Below are positions 57,001 to 64,000 of a DNA stretch of 64,000 nucleotides, piece after piece. Positions within the stretch are counted from its first letter, which is position 1; each line of letters starts with the position of its first letter. The notes beneath the pieces were generated by a model. That model ran no database searches, was not told the DNA's origin, and saw only the letters and a program-made list of their open reading frames with translations. This DNA is from Odobenus rosmarus divergens (taxonomy: Eukaryota; Chordata; Mammalia; Carnivora; Odobenidae). Location: NCBI RefSeq assembly GCF_000321225.1, contig NW_004450330.1, positions 954,639-1,018,638 on the forward strand. The letters run 5' to 3'. The translations under genes were made by a program, and so were the position numbers.

Positions 57001-60000
57001 GGTCCTGATCTCAGGGTTGTGAGGTAGAGCCCCACACTGGGCCCCGAGTCAGGCTGCTCCGCGTCGGGCTCTGTGCTGGGTGTGGGGCCTGCTTAAGATT
57101 CTCTCTGCCCCTCCCCCTGTCTCTCTCCCTCTCTCTTAAAAAAAAAAAAAAAAAAAAAGGTAGTCATTGTCAGTGAGCTTGTTTTTGTTTTAAAGAAATG
57201 TTAAGATTAAGTAAAAATAGGTTGGGGTGAATACAGCTGGGGTGGATCCAGTATTACCAGGGGCTGAGCATGTACTCACTCCGAGGAATTTGTTTTCCAT
57301 TGAGAGAAAAGAATTTGGTTCTGTTTGAATTTTGGATGAAGGCCCAAAGCAGGAAATCCCTGTACTAAGCAGCGTCAGCCTTCCTACCATCTAACAGGGC
57401 ACCGTGACTCACTACATTCTACAGGATGGTTTGGACTTGCACTTCCCAAACAGGTTATTTTTCATGGGCAAAGATGACATTGCGACCTTACTTACCACCA
57501 ATTGGAGGGAGATTTGGGTGGTTTCTCCCCATGGGAATGCAAGTTGTACCAGGCCAGTCACGGACCCAGAAGCTCCCTGTCTCTCCAGCGGCACACATTT
57601 GTGCCGCGCTGGCTGGAGTTGGTGGGGTGGCAGGGGTAGACTGGCAGAAACCAAGTTTCTTTCCTTGCAAAGCTCAGCAACTGCACAGGAATTTGGCCTT
57701 TGGCCTTGGCCCTGCTGGCCTCACGTTTCATCACCTCTGCTTTCTGGCAAAAAGAAACGAGTGCCACGTGCGATCAGTATCCACATCATTAATCATTCTG
57801 AGCAGAAAAGCTTTTCAGAGGCATTTATATTTGCAAAGAGAGTTCATAAATAGAAAAGACATATTCTATTCCTGTTCATGAATGGTCTCAAGGCATTATT
57901 AGGTACACTATACATGGAAAACCAAAGAACAGTGAGATAAAAGTTTCCACAGTATGATTGCATTCTGCACCCGATTATTCACTGATTCATTCATGTGTTC
58001 AACAGTTACTAAACACCCACAATGTGCCAGAGACTGTTCTAATTTATTAGCACTGTCAAATTATTCATAACAGCTGTCATTTGCCATCATTCCCATGCCC
58101 TGGATGTAAGAACCAATACATTTGGACAAGTTAGGTTTGTTCCCAATGAAACTAAATGATGGGCTGGGATTCATCCCTCCAACTGTGTTTTGAAGGAAAA
58201 TCCTGTCTATTTTATTCAACAATCCAGCAGATTACATTTGTAACCAAAGAAACCGATTGCATCTCTTTTTAAAGCACGCTTTTTTTTTTTCTTTAAAGAT
58301 TTTATTTATTTATTTGACAGAGAGACACAGCGAGAGAGGGAACACAAGCAGGGGGAGTGGGAGAGGGAGAAGCAGGCTTCCCGCCGAGCAGGGAGCCCGA
58401 TGTGGGGCTCTATCCCAGGACCCTGGGATCATGACCTGAGCCGAAGGCAGATGCTTAATGACTGAGCCACCCAGGCACCCCATTTTTTTTTTAACTGGCA
58501 AACTAGAATGGCCCAAAGTCCCGATTTATCACCTTTCCCTAAAACGTCAGTTCTCTTTCATGACTTGAAAACTTATACTTGGTTATCGTTGACTCTCCTC
58601 TCTTCCTTGCTCTTCCTGTACACTAGTTAGCATTCACTTCATGTCAGCTTCAGAAGGGCAGGTAGTGGGCGCCTGGGTGGCTCAGTTGGTTAAGCGACTG
58701 CCTTCAGCTCAGGTCATGATCCTGGAGTCCCAGGATCGAGTCCCGCGTCGGGCTCCCTGCTCAGCAGGGAGTCTGCTTCTCCCTCTGACCCTCTTCCCTC
58801 TCGTGCTCTCTATCTCTCATTCTCTCTCTCTCTCAAGTAAATAAATAAAAAAATCTTTAAAAAAAAAAAAAGAAGAAGGACAGGTAGTTTTGTTTCTTTT
58901 GTTCCCTGTTGGGTTCCCAGCACTTCGGACAGTGCCTGGCATATAGCAGAGCTCAGAAATATTTGTTGAGTGCTGAATGAATTCAAGTACAAAAGAGTCC
59001 TGTCTACTCCTTGGGATTAGGTTCTCAAGTCAGCCTATTAGGCAAAATTAGTGTATAGCTCAGTGATTCTTCACAATCCCTTAAACTGCCCACACAATAA
59101 ACATATAGGTATATGATTTCTAAGTCCCGTGCGGTTTCTTGCCAGCTTGGGAGCAGATCATTGTCAGTTAAGCTCCAGATGAAGGAGTCACCTAGTGTTG
59201 AGGGGGTTATATTGCACACAAAGCATATAACTTCGAATACTTGGAGGCCTTTGGGAAGTCATCTGGCTTTGGGACCAGATTCAGATCTCTCATCTCACAC
59301 CTACTGAGTCTGTCTCCATCCCCATCCTGTCTTTTTCTTTGCCAAACTCCTAAACTTGAACTGGTATAAATTAAATGTGTACATATGCCATGCCACAGCA
59401 CTGACACTGAACCTTACGAAATGAGGGTGAATCAGACTGCTGGTCCACCGACCTCAGTTGGGAAGTCTACAAAGGCAAGATGGTTCTTCCTCCTTCAAAT
59501 TTGCCCTTCCAGAGCTCAAAAAATGTGACAACTTTGCAGGCTCTTTTAAAGAGCTGAATCCCTGGATAAAGACTATCACTTCCCCAGGGTCAGTGGACAA
59601 CTCATTTATCTTCTACCAGGAAATTTCTAAAGACATTGATTTTCCTCTTTAGCCAAAGTAAAGGCAACAATCTAAATCTTAAGAGAGATTCCCTTTCATA
59701 CAGAGCAATTTGAGGCTTGCTATTGTAAAGAATAAAGTATTTTTTAAAGGACTTCTTAAATTGTATGTATTTCCTTCACTATATTGCAAAATATATCTAC
59801 TCACGCAAGTCAAATAAGTACAATCTTAAAAAATAAAATCAACTTAGCTGGTGGTAAATGGGGGAGCTATTGTCTAAAAATAATAAAATACTATTATTTT
59901 CTTATAGGAATCAAGAAAATTAAAGATTTGACTGATGCTGGTCCTTGGTTAGTGAAATTGTATTTGGCAGATAATGGCATAGACGGAAAAGGAAAAGAAG

Positions 60001-60040
60001 GAGAAAATGGCTTGTTGGAATTCACTCAAATTTTAACATG
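35871..60040 (+). CDS. Leucine-rich-repeat protein (RNase-inhibitor type), 5' seven coding exons
   Basis: Coding join: 35920-36099, 37858-38010, 42828-42976, 45749-45889, 46271-46416, 50612-50707 and 59908-60040; 35871-35919 is 5' UTR. The seven pieces total 998 coding bases (332 codons plus 2) with matching phases at all six junctions and no stop. Residues 1-95 form a unique helical N-terminus. Residues about 96-240 are ribonuclease-inhibitor-type leucine-rich repeats, for example CLRSLVLDYCRFGSEEIESI and RLQALSLRYCGLGPQSGP. Residues about 240-300 are a Pro/Ser/Thr- then Lys/Arg-rich linker. A further repeat (LVKLYLADNGID) follows. There is no signal peptide or membrane segment, so it is probably intracellular. 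Later exons were not found before the window ends. I do not recognise the gene; protein-protein scaffolding is the usual role of such repeats. Confidence 0.8.
36100..37140. other. LRR gene intron, nothing recognised
   Basis: C/T-rich sequence 36180-36560 may be an old L2 end but is too diverged to claim. No exon seen. Confidence 0.5.
37146..37347 (-). mobile_element. CAN-SINE
   Basis: Full reverse copy with head GAGCCACTCAGGCGCCCC. GTCTTTCTA occurs on both sides. Confidence 0.96.
37858..38010 (+). CDS. LRR gene, second coding exon
   Basis: A polypyrimidine tract and ACTCCAG acceptor precede 51 in-frame codons, with donor GTAAGT. The segment ends in the first repeat-like piece (EICIWSLQLSNPEIARL). 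Both boundaries are phase 0. Confidence 0.8.
38229..38412 (+). mobile_element. CAN-SINE, head-truncated
   Basis: Starts within TATGGGTGGCTCAGTTGGG; tail AAATAAATAAATATAATC. Confidence 0.93.
38413..38883. other. LRR gene intron, AT-rich
   Basis: May include an old L1 3' end (TACATACCATATGTTGCATT), which I cannot assign firmly. Confidence 0.4.
38884..39079 (-). mobile_element. CAN-SINE
   Basis: Reverse copy with flanks GAAGACAGCATTCT and GAAGATAGCATTCT. Confidence 0.96.
39640..40977 (+). repeat. L1 3' end (sense), with one SINE inserted
   Basis: Diagnostic ORF2 end and 3' UTR phrases: AGCACAGGCAACAAAAGAAA, CATCAAAATTTAAAACTTCT, AATGGGCAAAGGACTTAAGT, AGTAATCTTTAGGGAAATGC, CCCTGAACTGTGAACCTAAA. 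Many stops; not coding. Confidence 0.9.
40094..40276 (+). mobile_element. CAN-SINE inside the L1
   Basis: Head GGGCACCTGGGTGGCTTAG, tail AAATAAATAAATAAAAATC. AAAAAGCAGA precedes it and AAAAGCAGA follows. Confidence 0.96.
41032..41239 (+). mobile_element. CAN-SINE
   Basis: Flanked by AAAAGTGTCAGTCAGGG on both sides. Complete, including a CT run near 41178-41193. Confidence 0.97.
41243..42008. other. LRR gene intron, nothing recognised
   Basis: Unassigned single-copy-looking sequence without splice-bounded open frames. Confidence 0.5.
42009..42209 (-). mobile_element. CAN-SINE, diverged
   Basis: Reverse copy; the head is changed to GAACCACCCATGCACCCC. Confidence 0.92.
42405..42560 (-). repeat. 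MLT1-type LTR, truncated
   Basis: TTAGTCTGGGTGGGCTGCCA, CAGAAATTTATTTCCTCACA, then the order is lost. Confidence 0.8.
42583..42604. repeat. (ATCTC)n short tandem repeat
   Basis: Four tandem ATCTC units. Confidence 0.9.
42828..42976 (+). CDS. LRR gene, third coding exon
   Basis: This 149-base exon is too short on its own to stand out as an ORF. The acceptor ACGTTCTTAG opens phase 0, and the donor CTGCAG/GTGAGG leaves two bases (AG) that become an Arg codon with the A of the next exon. It encodes PFTSLELIDCRMDLWALGRL and CLRSLVLDYC, two textbook repeat cores that fit the 28-residue period of the neighbouring exons. Confidence 0.78.
43164..43222. repeat. Pyrimidine-rich (CCTT)n-like repeat
   Basis: Degenerate CATC then TTCC/TTCCT units, all pyrimidine in the second half. 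Confidence 0.85.
43575..43870 (-). repeat. MIR
   Basis: Reverse MIR: GCTAACTGTGTGTCAAGCAC, AGATGAGGAAAGACTCAAGG. The middle has a small local duplication of GATATGTACCATT. Confidence 0.75.
44449..44866 (-). mobile_element. Two CAN-SINEs, one inserted at the end of another
   Basis: Reverse copies at 44469-44661 and 44681-44852. The inner copy is bounded by ACAGCTTACTTTATTTTT. The outer pair is AGGAAACAGCTTA (from 44451) and AGGAAATAGCTTA (from 44853). The copy at 44681-44852 therefore came first, and the other landed in its flank. Confidence 0.88.
44867..45748. other. LRR gene intron, nothing recognised
   Basis: No named repeat. The open frames on either strand at 45235-45796 overlap the true exon only at their edge and lack splice support. 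Confidence 0.5.
45749..45889 (+). CDS. LRR gene, fourth coding exon
   Basis: Acceptor CTTTCTAG and donor GTGAGA bound 141 bases. The frame fixed by the split Arg codon reads FGSEEIESIFSGLENNQRLQ and then ALSLRYCGLGPQSG. The last two bases (TG) form a Cys codon with the following exon. Confidence 0.85.
46271..46416 (+). CDS. LRR gene, fifth coding exon
   Basis: Acceptor CCTCCCCAG and donor CAGG/GTAAGT bound 146 bases. It encodes the repeat core ELHLDGNYLQCSGALTLLRP and then leaves the repeat ladder for a proline-rich stretch (ATSPPDPGSPPQQ). One base carries over to the sixth exon. Confidence 0.85.
46520..46998 (+). repeat. MLT1-type LTR (sense)
   Basis: Internal order typical of the family: TTATATTACCTCACATGGCA, TTGAGATGGGGGTTTATCCT, CTGGAAAGGGCAGGGCAAGG, CGACTAAGTTTAAGGTCATT. 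Confidence 0.8.
47010..47545. repeat. Old interspersed repeat, family not assigned
   Basis: ATAGGGGCTTATTGGCTCAC, AACTGAGACGTCCACAGCTG and GCAATTGGCCAGGACTGATC match a pattern common in mammalian genomes, but I cannot name it. Confidence 0.45.
47690..47910 (+). repeat. MIR
   Basis: Sense MIR: GTCTGGGTTCAAATCCTACC, GCATGATGCCTGGCACATAG. Confidence 0.85.
48088..48193 (+). mobile_element. CAN-SINE, older short form
   Basis: GGGCGCCTGGCTGGCTCAG head, GTTCGAGCCCC box-B-like sequence, and a short tail with no CT-rich stretch. Confidence 0.9.
48217..48409 (-). mobile_element. Carnivore-type L1 3' stub
   Basis: Same family as the stub at 3465-3575 (TTGTTACGTTAATCACCATA, TTTTTGATGTAGTGTTCCAT) but longer. 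Flanked by GAGAGAGTAGAT on both sides. Confidence 0.85.
48946..49177 (+). mobile_element. CAN-SINE with TG/CG expansion
   Basis: Head GGGGTGCCTGGTTGGCTCAG and tail AAATAAGTAAATCTT. The usual CT tract is preceded by a long alternating TG then CG run. Confidence 0.95.
49081..49133. repeat. (TG)n(CG)n alternating purine-pyrimidine tract
   Basis: Fifty-three bases of unbroken purine/pyrimidine alternation, with a self-complementary GCGCGCGCATGCGCGCGC core. Confidence 0.97.
49381..49556 (+). other. Possible alternative terminal exon of the LRR gene
   Basis: After a GATTTCCTAG acceptor the phase inherited from exon five stays open for 57 codons (ESQTSEGQRRPQRAPAL, later VEKLLQLDWALWSVV) to TGA at 49554-49556. 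It would end the protein after the repeats. No polyadenylation signal was identified close by, and the sixth exon explains the gene without it, so chance is quite possible. Confidence 0.25.
49610..49985 (-). repeat. MLT1-type LTR, near complete
   Basis: Reverse order complete: CTGTATTAGTCTGCGCTGGC, GGTGGCTTAAACAGATTTAT, CTTCACGTGGCCTTTCCTAG, CTCCTGTAACCTTAGTTACT, GACTCAACATATGAATATTT. Confidence 0.9.
49986..50611. other. LRR gene intron, nothing recognised
   Basis: An open frame on the + strand runs from 50374 into the sixth exon, but it only reflects the absence of stops before the acceptor. Confidence 0.5.
50612..50707 (+). CDS. LRR gene, sixth coding exon (basic linker)
   Basis: A strong pyrimidine tract and CCACACAG acceptor precede 96 bases ending at AAAAAAG/GTATTT. 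The frame fixed by the previous exon reads AKQRGSSTLNQITKSPGALT and then a Lys/Arg cluster. There are no hydrophobic repeat positions, so this is linker, possibly carrying a nuclear-localisation-like basic patch. Confidence 0.7.
51145..51247 (-). mobile_element. CAN-SINE-related short element
   Basis: AAGTAATCTCTACACCAATG, GGGCTCGAACTCACGACCC and ACTGAGCCAGCCAGATGCCC: the tRNA-like part of an older subtype, reverse. Confidence 0.85.
51416..51614 (+). mobile_element. CAN-SINE
   Basis: Flanked by perfect AACATGTTGAGGTTA at 51401-51415 and 51615-51629. Very close to the young consensus. Confidence 0.98.
51630..52799. other. LRR gene intron, nothing recognised
   Basis: Contains a poly-C run of 13 or more bases at about 52616-52628 and otherwise no named feature. 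Confidence 0.5.
52800..53215 (-). repeat. MLT1-type LTR
   Basis: Reverse order: CAACAACAGAAGTACGTTGT, GGCATTCTCCCTGTGTGCGT, CATGACCTTATTTCCAAATA, TTAGGACTTCAACACAGGAA. Confidence 0.85.
53216..54186. other. LRR gene intron, old repeats
   Basis: 53380-53600 looks L2-like (AAGGAAGACTTTGTAAGTCA, GCAATGGGAGCCATTAAAGT). The rest is unassigned. Confidence 0.4.
54187..54374. mobile_element. MER5-type DNA transposon with both terminal inverted repeats
   Basis: CAGTGGTTCTCAAA at the left and TTTGAGAACCACTG at the right, 188 bases, non-autonomous hAT-Charlie relic. Confidence 0.92.
54375..55439. other. LRR gene intron, nothing recognised
   Basis: Single-copy-looking sequence. Short open frames show no family resemblance and no splice support. 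Confidence 0.5.
55440..55630 (-). mobile_element. CAN-SINE, diverged
   Basis: TTAAAATTTACTTATTTGAG start, reverse head CTAGCCACCCAGGGGCCC. Confidence 0.92.
55900..56420 (+). repeat. Old LINE2-like or unassigned mammalian repeat
   Basis: GGGCATTCTAGGCAAAGGGG, GGGCAAAGGGTCAGGAGGTG and CCAGTTTGGAGGCTATTACA follow the same order as the element near 17480. Confidence 0.55.
56650..56880 (-). repeat. MIR
   Basis: Reverse MIR: CAGTGCCTCTAGGAAATGAG, AGAGAAGTTAAGTGACTTTC. Confidence 0.75.
56948..57159 (+). mobile_element. CAN-SINE, older subtype
   Basis: Head GGGGCGCCTGGGCGGCTCAG. GTAGTCATTGTCAG lies on both sides. The long A-run has no AAATAAA block. Confidence 0.95.
57180..58280. other. LRR gene intron, nothing recognised
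   Basis: Two overlapping open frames of about 150 codons at 57404-57881 are discussed among the rejected items. 57965-58060 may be a weak L2 or MIR. Confidence 0.45.
58281..58481 (-). mobile_element. CAN-SINE
   Basis: Full reverse copy close to consensus, head GAGCCACCCAGGCACCCC. Confidence 0.97.
58667..58872 (+). mobile_element. CAN-SINE
   Basis: Flanked by AGAAGGGCAGGTAGT and AGAAGGACAGGTAGT. Full length. Confidence 0.96.
58905..58985 (+). repeat. L2 3' end
   Basis: CAGTGCCTGGCATATAGCAG followed by AAATATTTGTTGAGTGCTGA. Confidence 0.75.
58990..59907. other. LRR gene intron, nothing recognised
   Basis: No repeat or additional exon identified before the seventh coding exon. Confidence 0.5.
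59908..60040 (+). CDS. LRR gene, seventh coding exon
   Basis: Acceptor TTCTTATAG and donor ATG/GTGGGT bound 133 bases. The split Gly codon joins it in frame to the basic linker. The sequence GPWLVKLYLADNGIDGKGKE returns to a leucine-rich repeat. It ends with two bases of a codon, so at least one more exon follows; none is visible in 60041-64000, most of which is L1 and SINE sequence. Confidence 0.8.
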
Positions 60041-61690
60041 GTGGGTAGAAAAGAGGTTTTATTTGTTCACCTTCTAAAACTAGGTGCTAGGGTTAAATTA
60101 TAGGGACAGTGATTTAATCGCAATTTATTAACAGGGCCAAGCGAAGTTTTCAGCTCTGAGAGGGAAGCAGTGACCCACTTTGGTCTTGGTATGTGATCTT
60201 ATGGGAAGACCTGAAATCACAAAAATGGCATGGCAGACGGTTGTATATGAGCCCACAAAGGGGCCCCAAAGACCTCACTAGAAGCCCCATTTAATGAAGT
60301 TGGCAACTGAGGAAAGGCAGGAGTTATGACCTCCAGATTTTCCTTCCCTGAAGTCAGCTATGTGACCTAAGGAAGAAAGGCAGTCTACTCAAGAGTGAAC
60401 ACTTTTGTTTTTGATTACAAAGTTGTCTCAACCTACTTAGGCAGAAAGAGCTTTTCTCAAAAGCTTCTGGAAAACAGACTATTTCCTTACCATATTTATG
60501 CTGCAACCTTGGACATCTCTTTACCCAGCTGTCCGGAATCCCACACCCAGTGGGCTAAACCACAAGTGAGCATTTGCAGCACTCTGTGACCTAAGGAAAC
60601 CTTGTTCAGTAGAGGGCTCCAGGTTATACCATCTTAGACATCAGTACTTACAGCCCCTTAGGGCAATCAAGGGCAACAGAACATAGCTAACATTTGAGAC
60701 TTGAGAGCTTGACTGATGGCTATTTATTATTTTAGAAGAAAAAGATTCTTTTTCTAATATATTTCTGTATTTAGGAAAGTTGGGAATTTCCAACTTGGAT
60801 AGCTTGGCTGCTATTTTTATAATAGTTATATTAATAAACTTCACATTATTACCCTTTTAATATATTGCTAGATTTAATACATTGCTGATATATTATCCTT
60901 TTAGTATACTGCTAACATTTTGTTAAGGGTTTTCACATCTGTGCTTATCAGGGATATTGGTCCCTACTTTTCTTTTCTTGTAATGTTTTCCTCTGGTATT
61001 GGGATCAAGGTGATTTTGGCCTTACACAATGAGTTAGGAAGTGTTCCCTCCTTTTCTATTTTATGAAAGAACTTGTATAGAACTGGCACTATTTTATCTT
61101 TAAATATTTGGTAGAATTCACCAGTGAAGACTTCTGGACCTGGAGTTTTCTTTATGGGAAGATTTTTTAGCTACAAATTCAATTTCTTTAATAGATAGAA
61201 GGTTATTCTGGTTATTTTGGGAGGGGGTTGTTAAGTTTTGGTAGTTTATATTTTTCAAGCAATTTGTTCATTTTGGCTAAGTTTTCAAATTTATTGTCTT
61301 AAAGTTATTCATAATATTTCCTTCTCTTCCTTTTCCTATCTGGAGGATCTGTAGTGATGTCTCCTCTTTTGTGCTTAATATTGATAACTTGTTTTCTCTC
61401 TTTTTTTCAAATCAATATGACTAGAGTTTTATCAATTTTATTGATCTTCTTAAAGAACTTGCTTTTGATTACCTCTAATGTTTTAATTTTTTCAATTTCA
61501 TTGATTTATACTCTTATTTTTATTATTTCCTTTATTCTGTTTATCTTGGGTTTAATATGCTCTTCTCTTTCTAGTTTATTAAGGTAGAAACTTGAGTTAT
61601 TGATTTTGAACTTTTTGTTTTTCTAATGTAAATGGTTATATTAACACTAAGCACTTTTTCATTGCATCCTGCAAATTTTGATATGTCGTA

Positions 61691-61886
61691 TTTTTTTTAA
61701 AGGATTTTATTCATTTATTTGTCAGAGAGAGAGAGAGAGAGCTCACAAGCAGGGGGAGCAGCAGGCAGAGGGAGAAGCAGGCTCCCTGCTGAGCAAGGAG
61801 CTGGATATGGGACTCGATCCCAGGACCCGGGATCATGACCTGAGCCAAAGGCAGATGCTTAATCTACTGAGCTACCCAGGTGTCCT
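61691..61886 (-). mobile_element. CAN-SINE inside the L1
   Basis: TGATATGTCGTATTTTT occurs on both sides. Full reverse copy. Confidence 0.97.
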
Positions 61887-62311
61887 GTGATATGTCGTAT
61901 TTTTATTGTCATTCAATTCAAACTATTTTCTAATTTCCCTTTTGATTTCTTTGACCTATGGGTTATTTAGAAGAGTGCTATTTAGTTTCCATGTATTTAT
62001 AAATTTTTCAAATATTTTTCTCTAGTTGATTTCTAATGAAATTATGCTGTGATTGGAGAACATACTTGTTTTATGGCCCAGATTATGATCTGTCTTGGTA
62101 AATGTTCCATGTGCACTTGAAAAGAATGTGTATTCTGCTATTTTTGTATGGAATGTTAAGAAATGTCAGTTAGTTCCAGTTGGTTGGCAGCATTGTTATG
62201 GTTTTCTCTATCTTTACAAATTTTCTGTTTATTTGTTCTATCAATTATTGAAAGATGGATAATTGTGGCTTTGTATCTCCTTGCAATTTAATCAGTTTTG
62301 CTTCATGTATT

Positions 62312-62536
62312 TTTAAAAAAATATTTATTTTATTTATTTTTTAGACAGAAAGAGAGCGGGGTGGGGGAGCATGCAAGCAGGGGGAGGGGCAGAGGAAGAA
62401 GGAGAGAGAGAATCTCAAGCAGACTCCCCGCTGAGGGCAGAACTCAATGTGGGGTTCGATTCCAGGACCCCTAAATCATGACCTGAGCCAAAATCAAGAG
62501 TCGGACACTCAACCAACTGAGCCATCCGGGTGCCCC
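62312..62536 (-). mobile_element. CAN-SINE inside the L1
   Basis: TTGCTTCATGTATTTTTA before and TTGCTTCATATATTTTTA after. Confidence 0.96.
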
Positions 62537-62596
62537 TTGCTTCATATATTTTTAAGGTCTGTTGTTAGGTGCGAAACATTTAAGATTAAGTCATTT

Positions 62597-62799
62597 GGGG
62601 GTGCCTGGGTGGCTCAGTCATTAGGCATCTGCCTTCGGCTCAGGTCATGATCCCGGGGTTCTGGGATCGAGCCCCGCATCGGGCTCCCTGCTCGGCGGGA
62701 AACCTCCTTCTCCCTCTCCCACTCCCCTGGCTTGTGTTCCCTCTCTCACTGTGTCTCCCTCTGTCAAATAAATGAATAAAATCTTAAAAAAAAAAAAAG
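62597..62799 (+). mobile_element. CAN-SINE inside the L1
   Basis: AAGATTAAGTCA on both sides. Close to the young consensus (GATCGAGCCCCGCATCGGG). Confidence 0.97.
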
Positions 62800-62995
62800 A
62801 TTAAGTCACTTTAAGAATTGATTCTTATCGTTATGAAATCCCCAGTAATATTTTTCTCTAATCTCTGGTAATATTCCCTTCTCCGAAATATACTTTGATG
62901 AATATTAATATAGCTACTTCAGCTTTCTTTGGATTAATATTAGCATGGTATATCTGTTTCTGTCCTTTTACTTTTAACCTATATATATTTTTATA

Positions 62996-63125
62996 GTAAC
63001 CTCTATAACTCAGTTTCCTCATTTGTAAAAATGGGGATAATAATAGTGTCTAACTCAAGAGCGTGTTATAGGGTTAAATTAGATCATGTATGTAACATGC
63101 TATATACAGTGCATAGGGCTCCAGC
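62996..63125 (+). repeat. MIR
   Basis: Sense MIR: ACTCAGTTTCCTCATTTGTA, AAAATGGGGATAATAATAGT. Confidence 0.8.
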
Positions 63126-63913
63126 TAGCACCTTTATACAAATTAGAAGAGCCCCTCCAGACAGATAAATTAAAAGAGGCACCACCTCTGGCCAATGAGT
63201 CAGAGGAGGTTACCCTTTCTAGGTCTATGCTTCTGGTCCCAGAACTTGACAGAGCTTGGCAGGTTTCAGCCCTACTCACACCTTTGCAGGACCCCTTTGT
63301 GCTGGGCATAAGTGCTTCAGCATGAGGGTGGCCCTGATCACATCTGATGCATAGTGAATATTCCATAAAACCCTAGCTCATGTGAGGCTGTGTAGTGTAG
63401 TGATTAAATCCCTGGCCTCTGAAATCAGACTTAGTTGTAGAATTGTCGAATTGTGAAGTTTGTCTTCAATACTCTCCCTTCTCCTTCTAGAACGCCTGCT
63501 TCCCCCTGAAGCATCCCTGCTTTTACCCATCTTATCTGAAGGAATGGGACACAGGCAGGCAGTTCAGGAAGCTGAAGCCAGGCAAGTCCTGATTAGATAG
63601 GCTGTTTCCTTGGGAGCAAGACCTTTGAGACAGAGAGTCTGGCAGAACCCTTGAGCCCCACCCTTGAATTCTAGCTGCTGAATCAATAGAAAGTGTGTAC
63701 AGGGAGAATGACCTTGTATTTACTACTGATCTTAACTGAAATTTCACATCCCCAGTACATGGTAAGGACTCAAAATTGTTTTATTGAAAGTCATATGATA
63801 ATATCTTTCAGAACAGAGGCCATGTGTTATATTCCTTTAATCTGCAATGTTACACATATCATATACATTTAGTAAGCATGCACTCAATATAATAACATCA
63901 CTGGTACTGCATT
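63126..63913. other. Presumed LRR gene intron, nothing recognised
   Basis: 63385-63440 may be the 5' part of a MIR (GTGTAGTGATTAAATCCCTG). No further exon of the LRR gene found. Confidence 0.5.
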
Positions 63914-64000
63914 TTTTTAAAGATTTTATTTATTTATTTGAGAGAGAGAGAATGAGAGAGAGCACGAGAGGGAAGAGGGTCAGAGGGAGAAGCAGACTCC
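63914..64000 (-). mobile_element. CAN-SINE, cut by the window edge
   Basis: TTTTTTTAAAGATTTTATTT start, GA-rich middle up to the last base. Confidence 0.95.

Larger units (their letters stand above)
60850..62995 (-). repeat. L1 ORF2 segment, antisense, with three SINEs inserted
   Basis: Reverse L1 ORF2: GGGATATTGGTCCCTACTTT, ACAATGAGTTAGGAAGTGTT, CCTTTTGATTTCTTTGACCT, AATGTTCCATGTGCACTTGA, AATATAGCTACTTCAGCTTT. Stops throughout; not coding. Confidence 0.9.

Noticed and set aside
57404..57881. Two overlapping + strand open frames of about 150 codons in different frames
   Set aside because: Neither resembles a protein family, neither has splice or start context that stands out, and both lie inside an intron of the LRR gene.
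39640..62995. Possible intact L1 coding capacity in the two larger L1 segments
   Set aside because: Both are riddled with stops and split by SINEs, and they cover only parts of ORF2 or the 3' end.
10357..63000. Recurring short frames reading like [20 protein letters not shown]
   Set aside because: These are translations of the CAN-SINE head in different copies, not a protein family.
1..64000. tRNA genes suggested by box A and box B-like motifs
   Set aside because: All instances sit in SINE heads with decayed cloverleaf sequence; no intact tRNA was seen.
1..64000. CRISPR arrays, operons, phage or plasmid features
   Set aside because: The tandem structures are microsatellites and SINEs; the sequence is mammalian throughout.

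Overview
The window is nuclear DNA from a mammal, almost certainly a carnivore. About forty copies of the tRNA-derived carnivore CAN-SINE are present: the head reads GGCGCCTGGGTGGCTCAG, followed by a CT-rich stretch and an AAATAAATAAAATCTT tail. Many still have clear target-site duplications, so this family was recently active. The SINE tail type suggests a caniform (bear, seal or mustelid type), but that is inference. Older layers are MIR and L2, L1/HAL1 fragments, MLT1-type LTRs and MER5-type DNA transposons. Nothing bacterial, plasmid-like, CRISPR-like or operon-like is present, and I found no exotic molecular system.

1-15.5 kb: the 3' end of RASA2 (a Ras GTPase-activating protein of the GAP1 family) on the + strand. 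Five exons encode the last 204 residues: the second half of the PH domain, a complete Btk-type zinc motif and the C-terminal tail. A SINE-free 3' UTR of about 3 kb follows. The first 7.4 kb is intron filled with old repeats.

15.5-32.3 kb: an intergenic stretch dominated by repeats. Its most notable item is an intronless, frameshifted relic of a ZP3-like zona pellucida gene at about 21.4-22.36 kb, with a very short 3' UTR and a polyadenylation signal. A probable solo LTR lies at about 18.9-19.25 kb.

32.3-33.2 kb: a CpG island, the only one in the window, which probably carries the promoter and non-coding first exon of the next gene.

35.9 kb to beyond 60 kb: a second + strand gene. I assembled seven coding exons whose splice phases all match, giving 332 codons that continue past what can be traced here. 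The product is a leucine-rich-repeat protein of the ribonuclease-inhibitor type, with a unique N-terminus and a basic, proline-rich linker that breaks the repeat ladder. I cannot name it. Its introns are packed with SINEs, L1, MLT1 and MIR.

The two genes lie in tandem on the same strand, and nothing in the sequence indicates that they work together. Most of the window is repeat or featureless intron and intergenic DNA.
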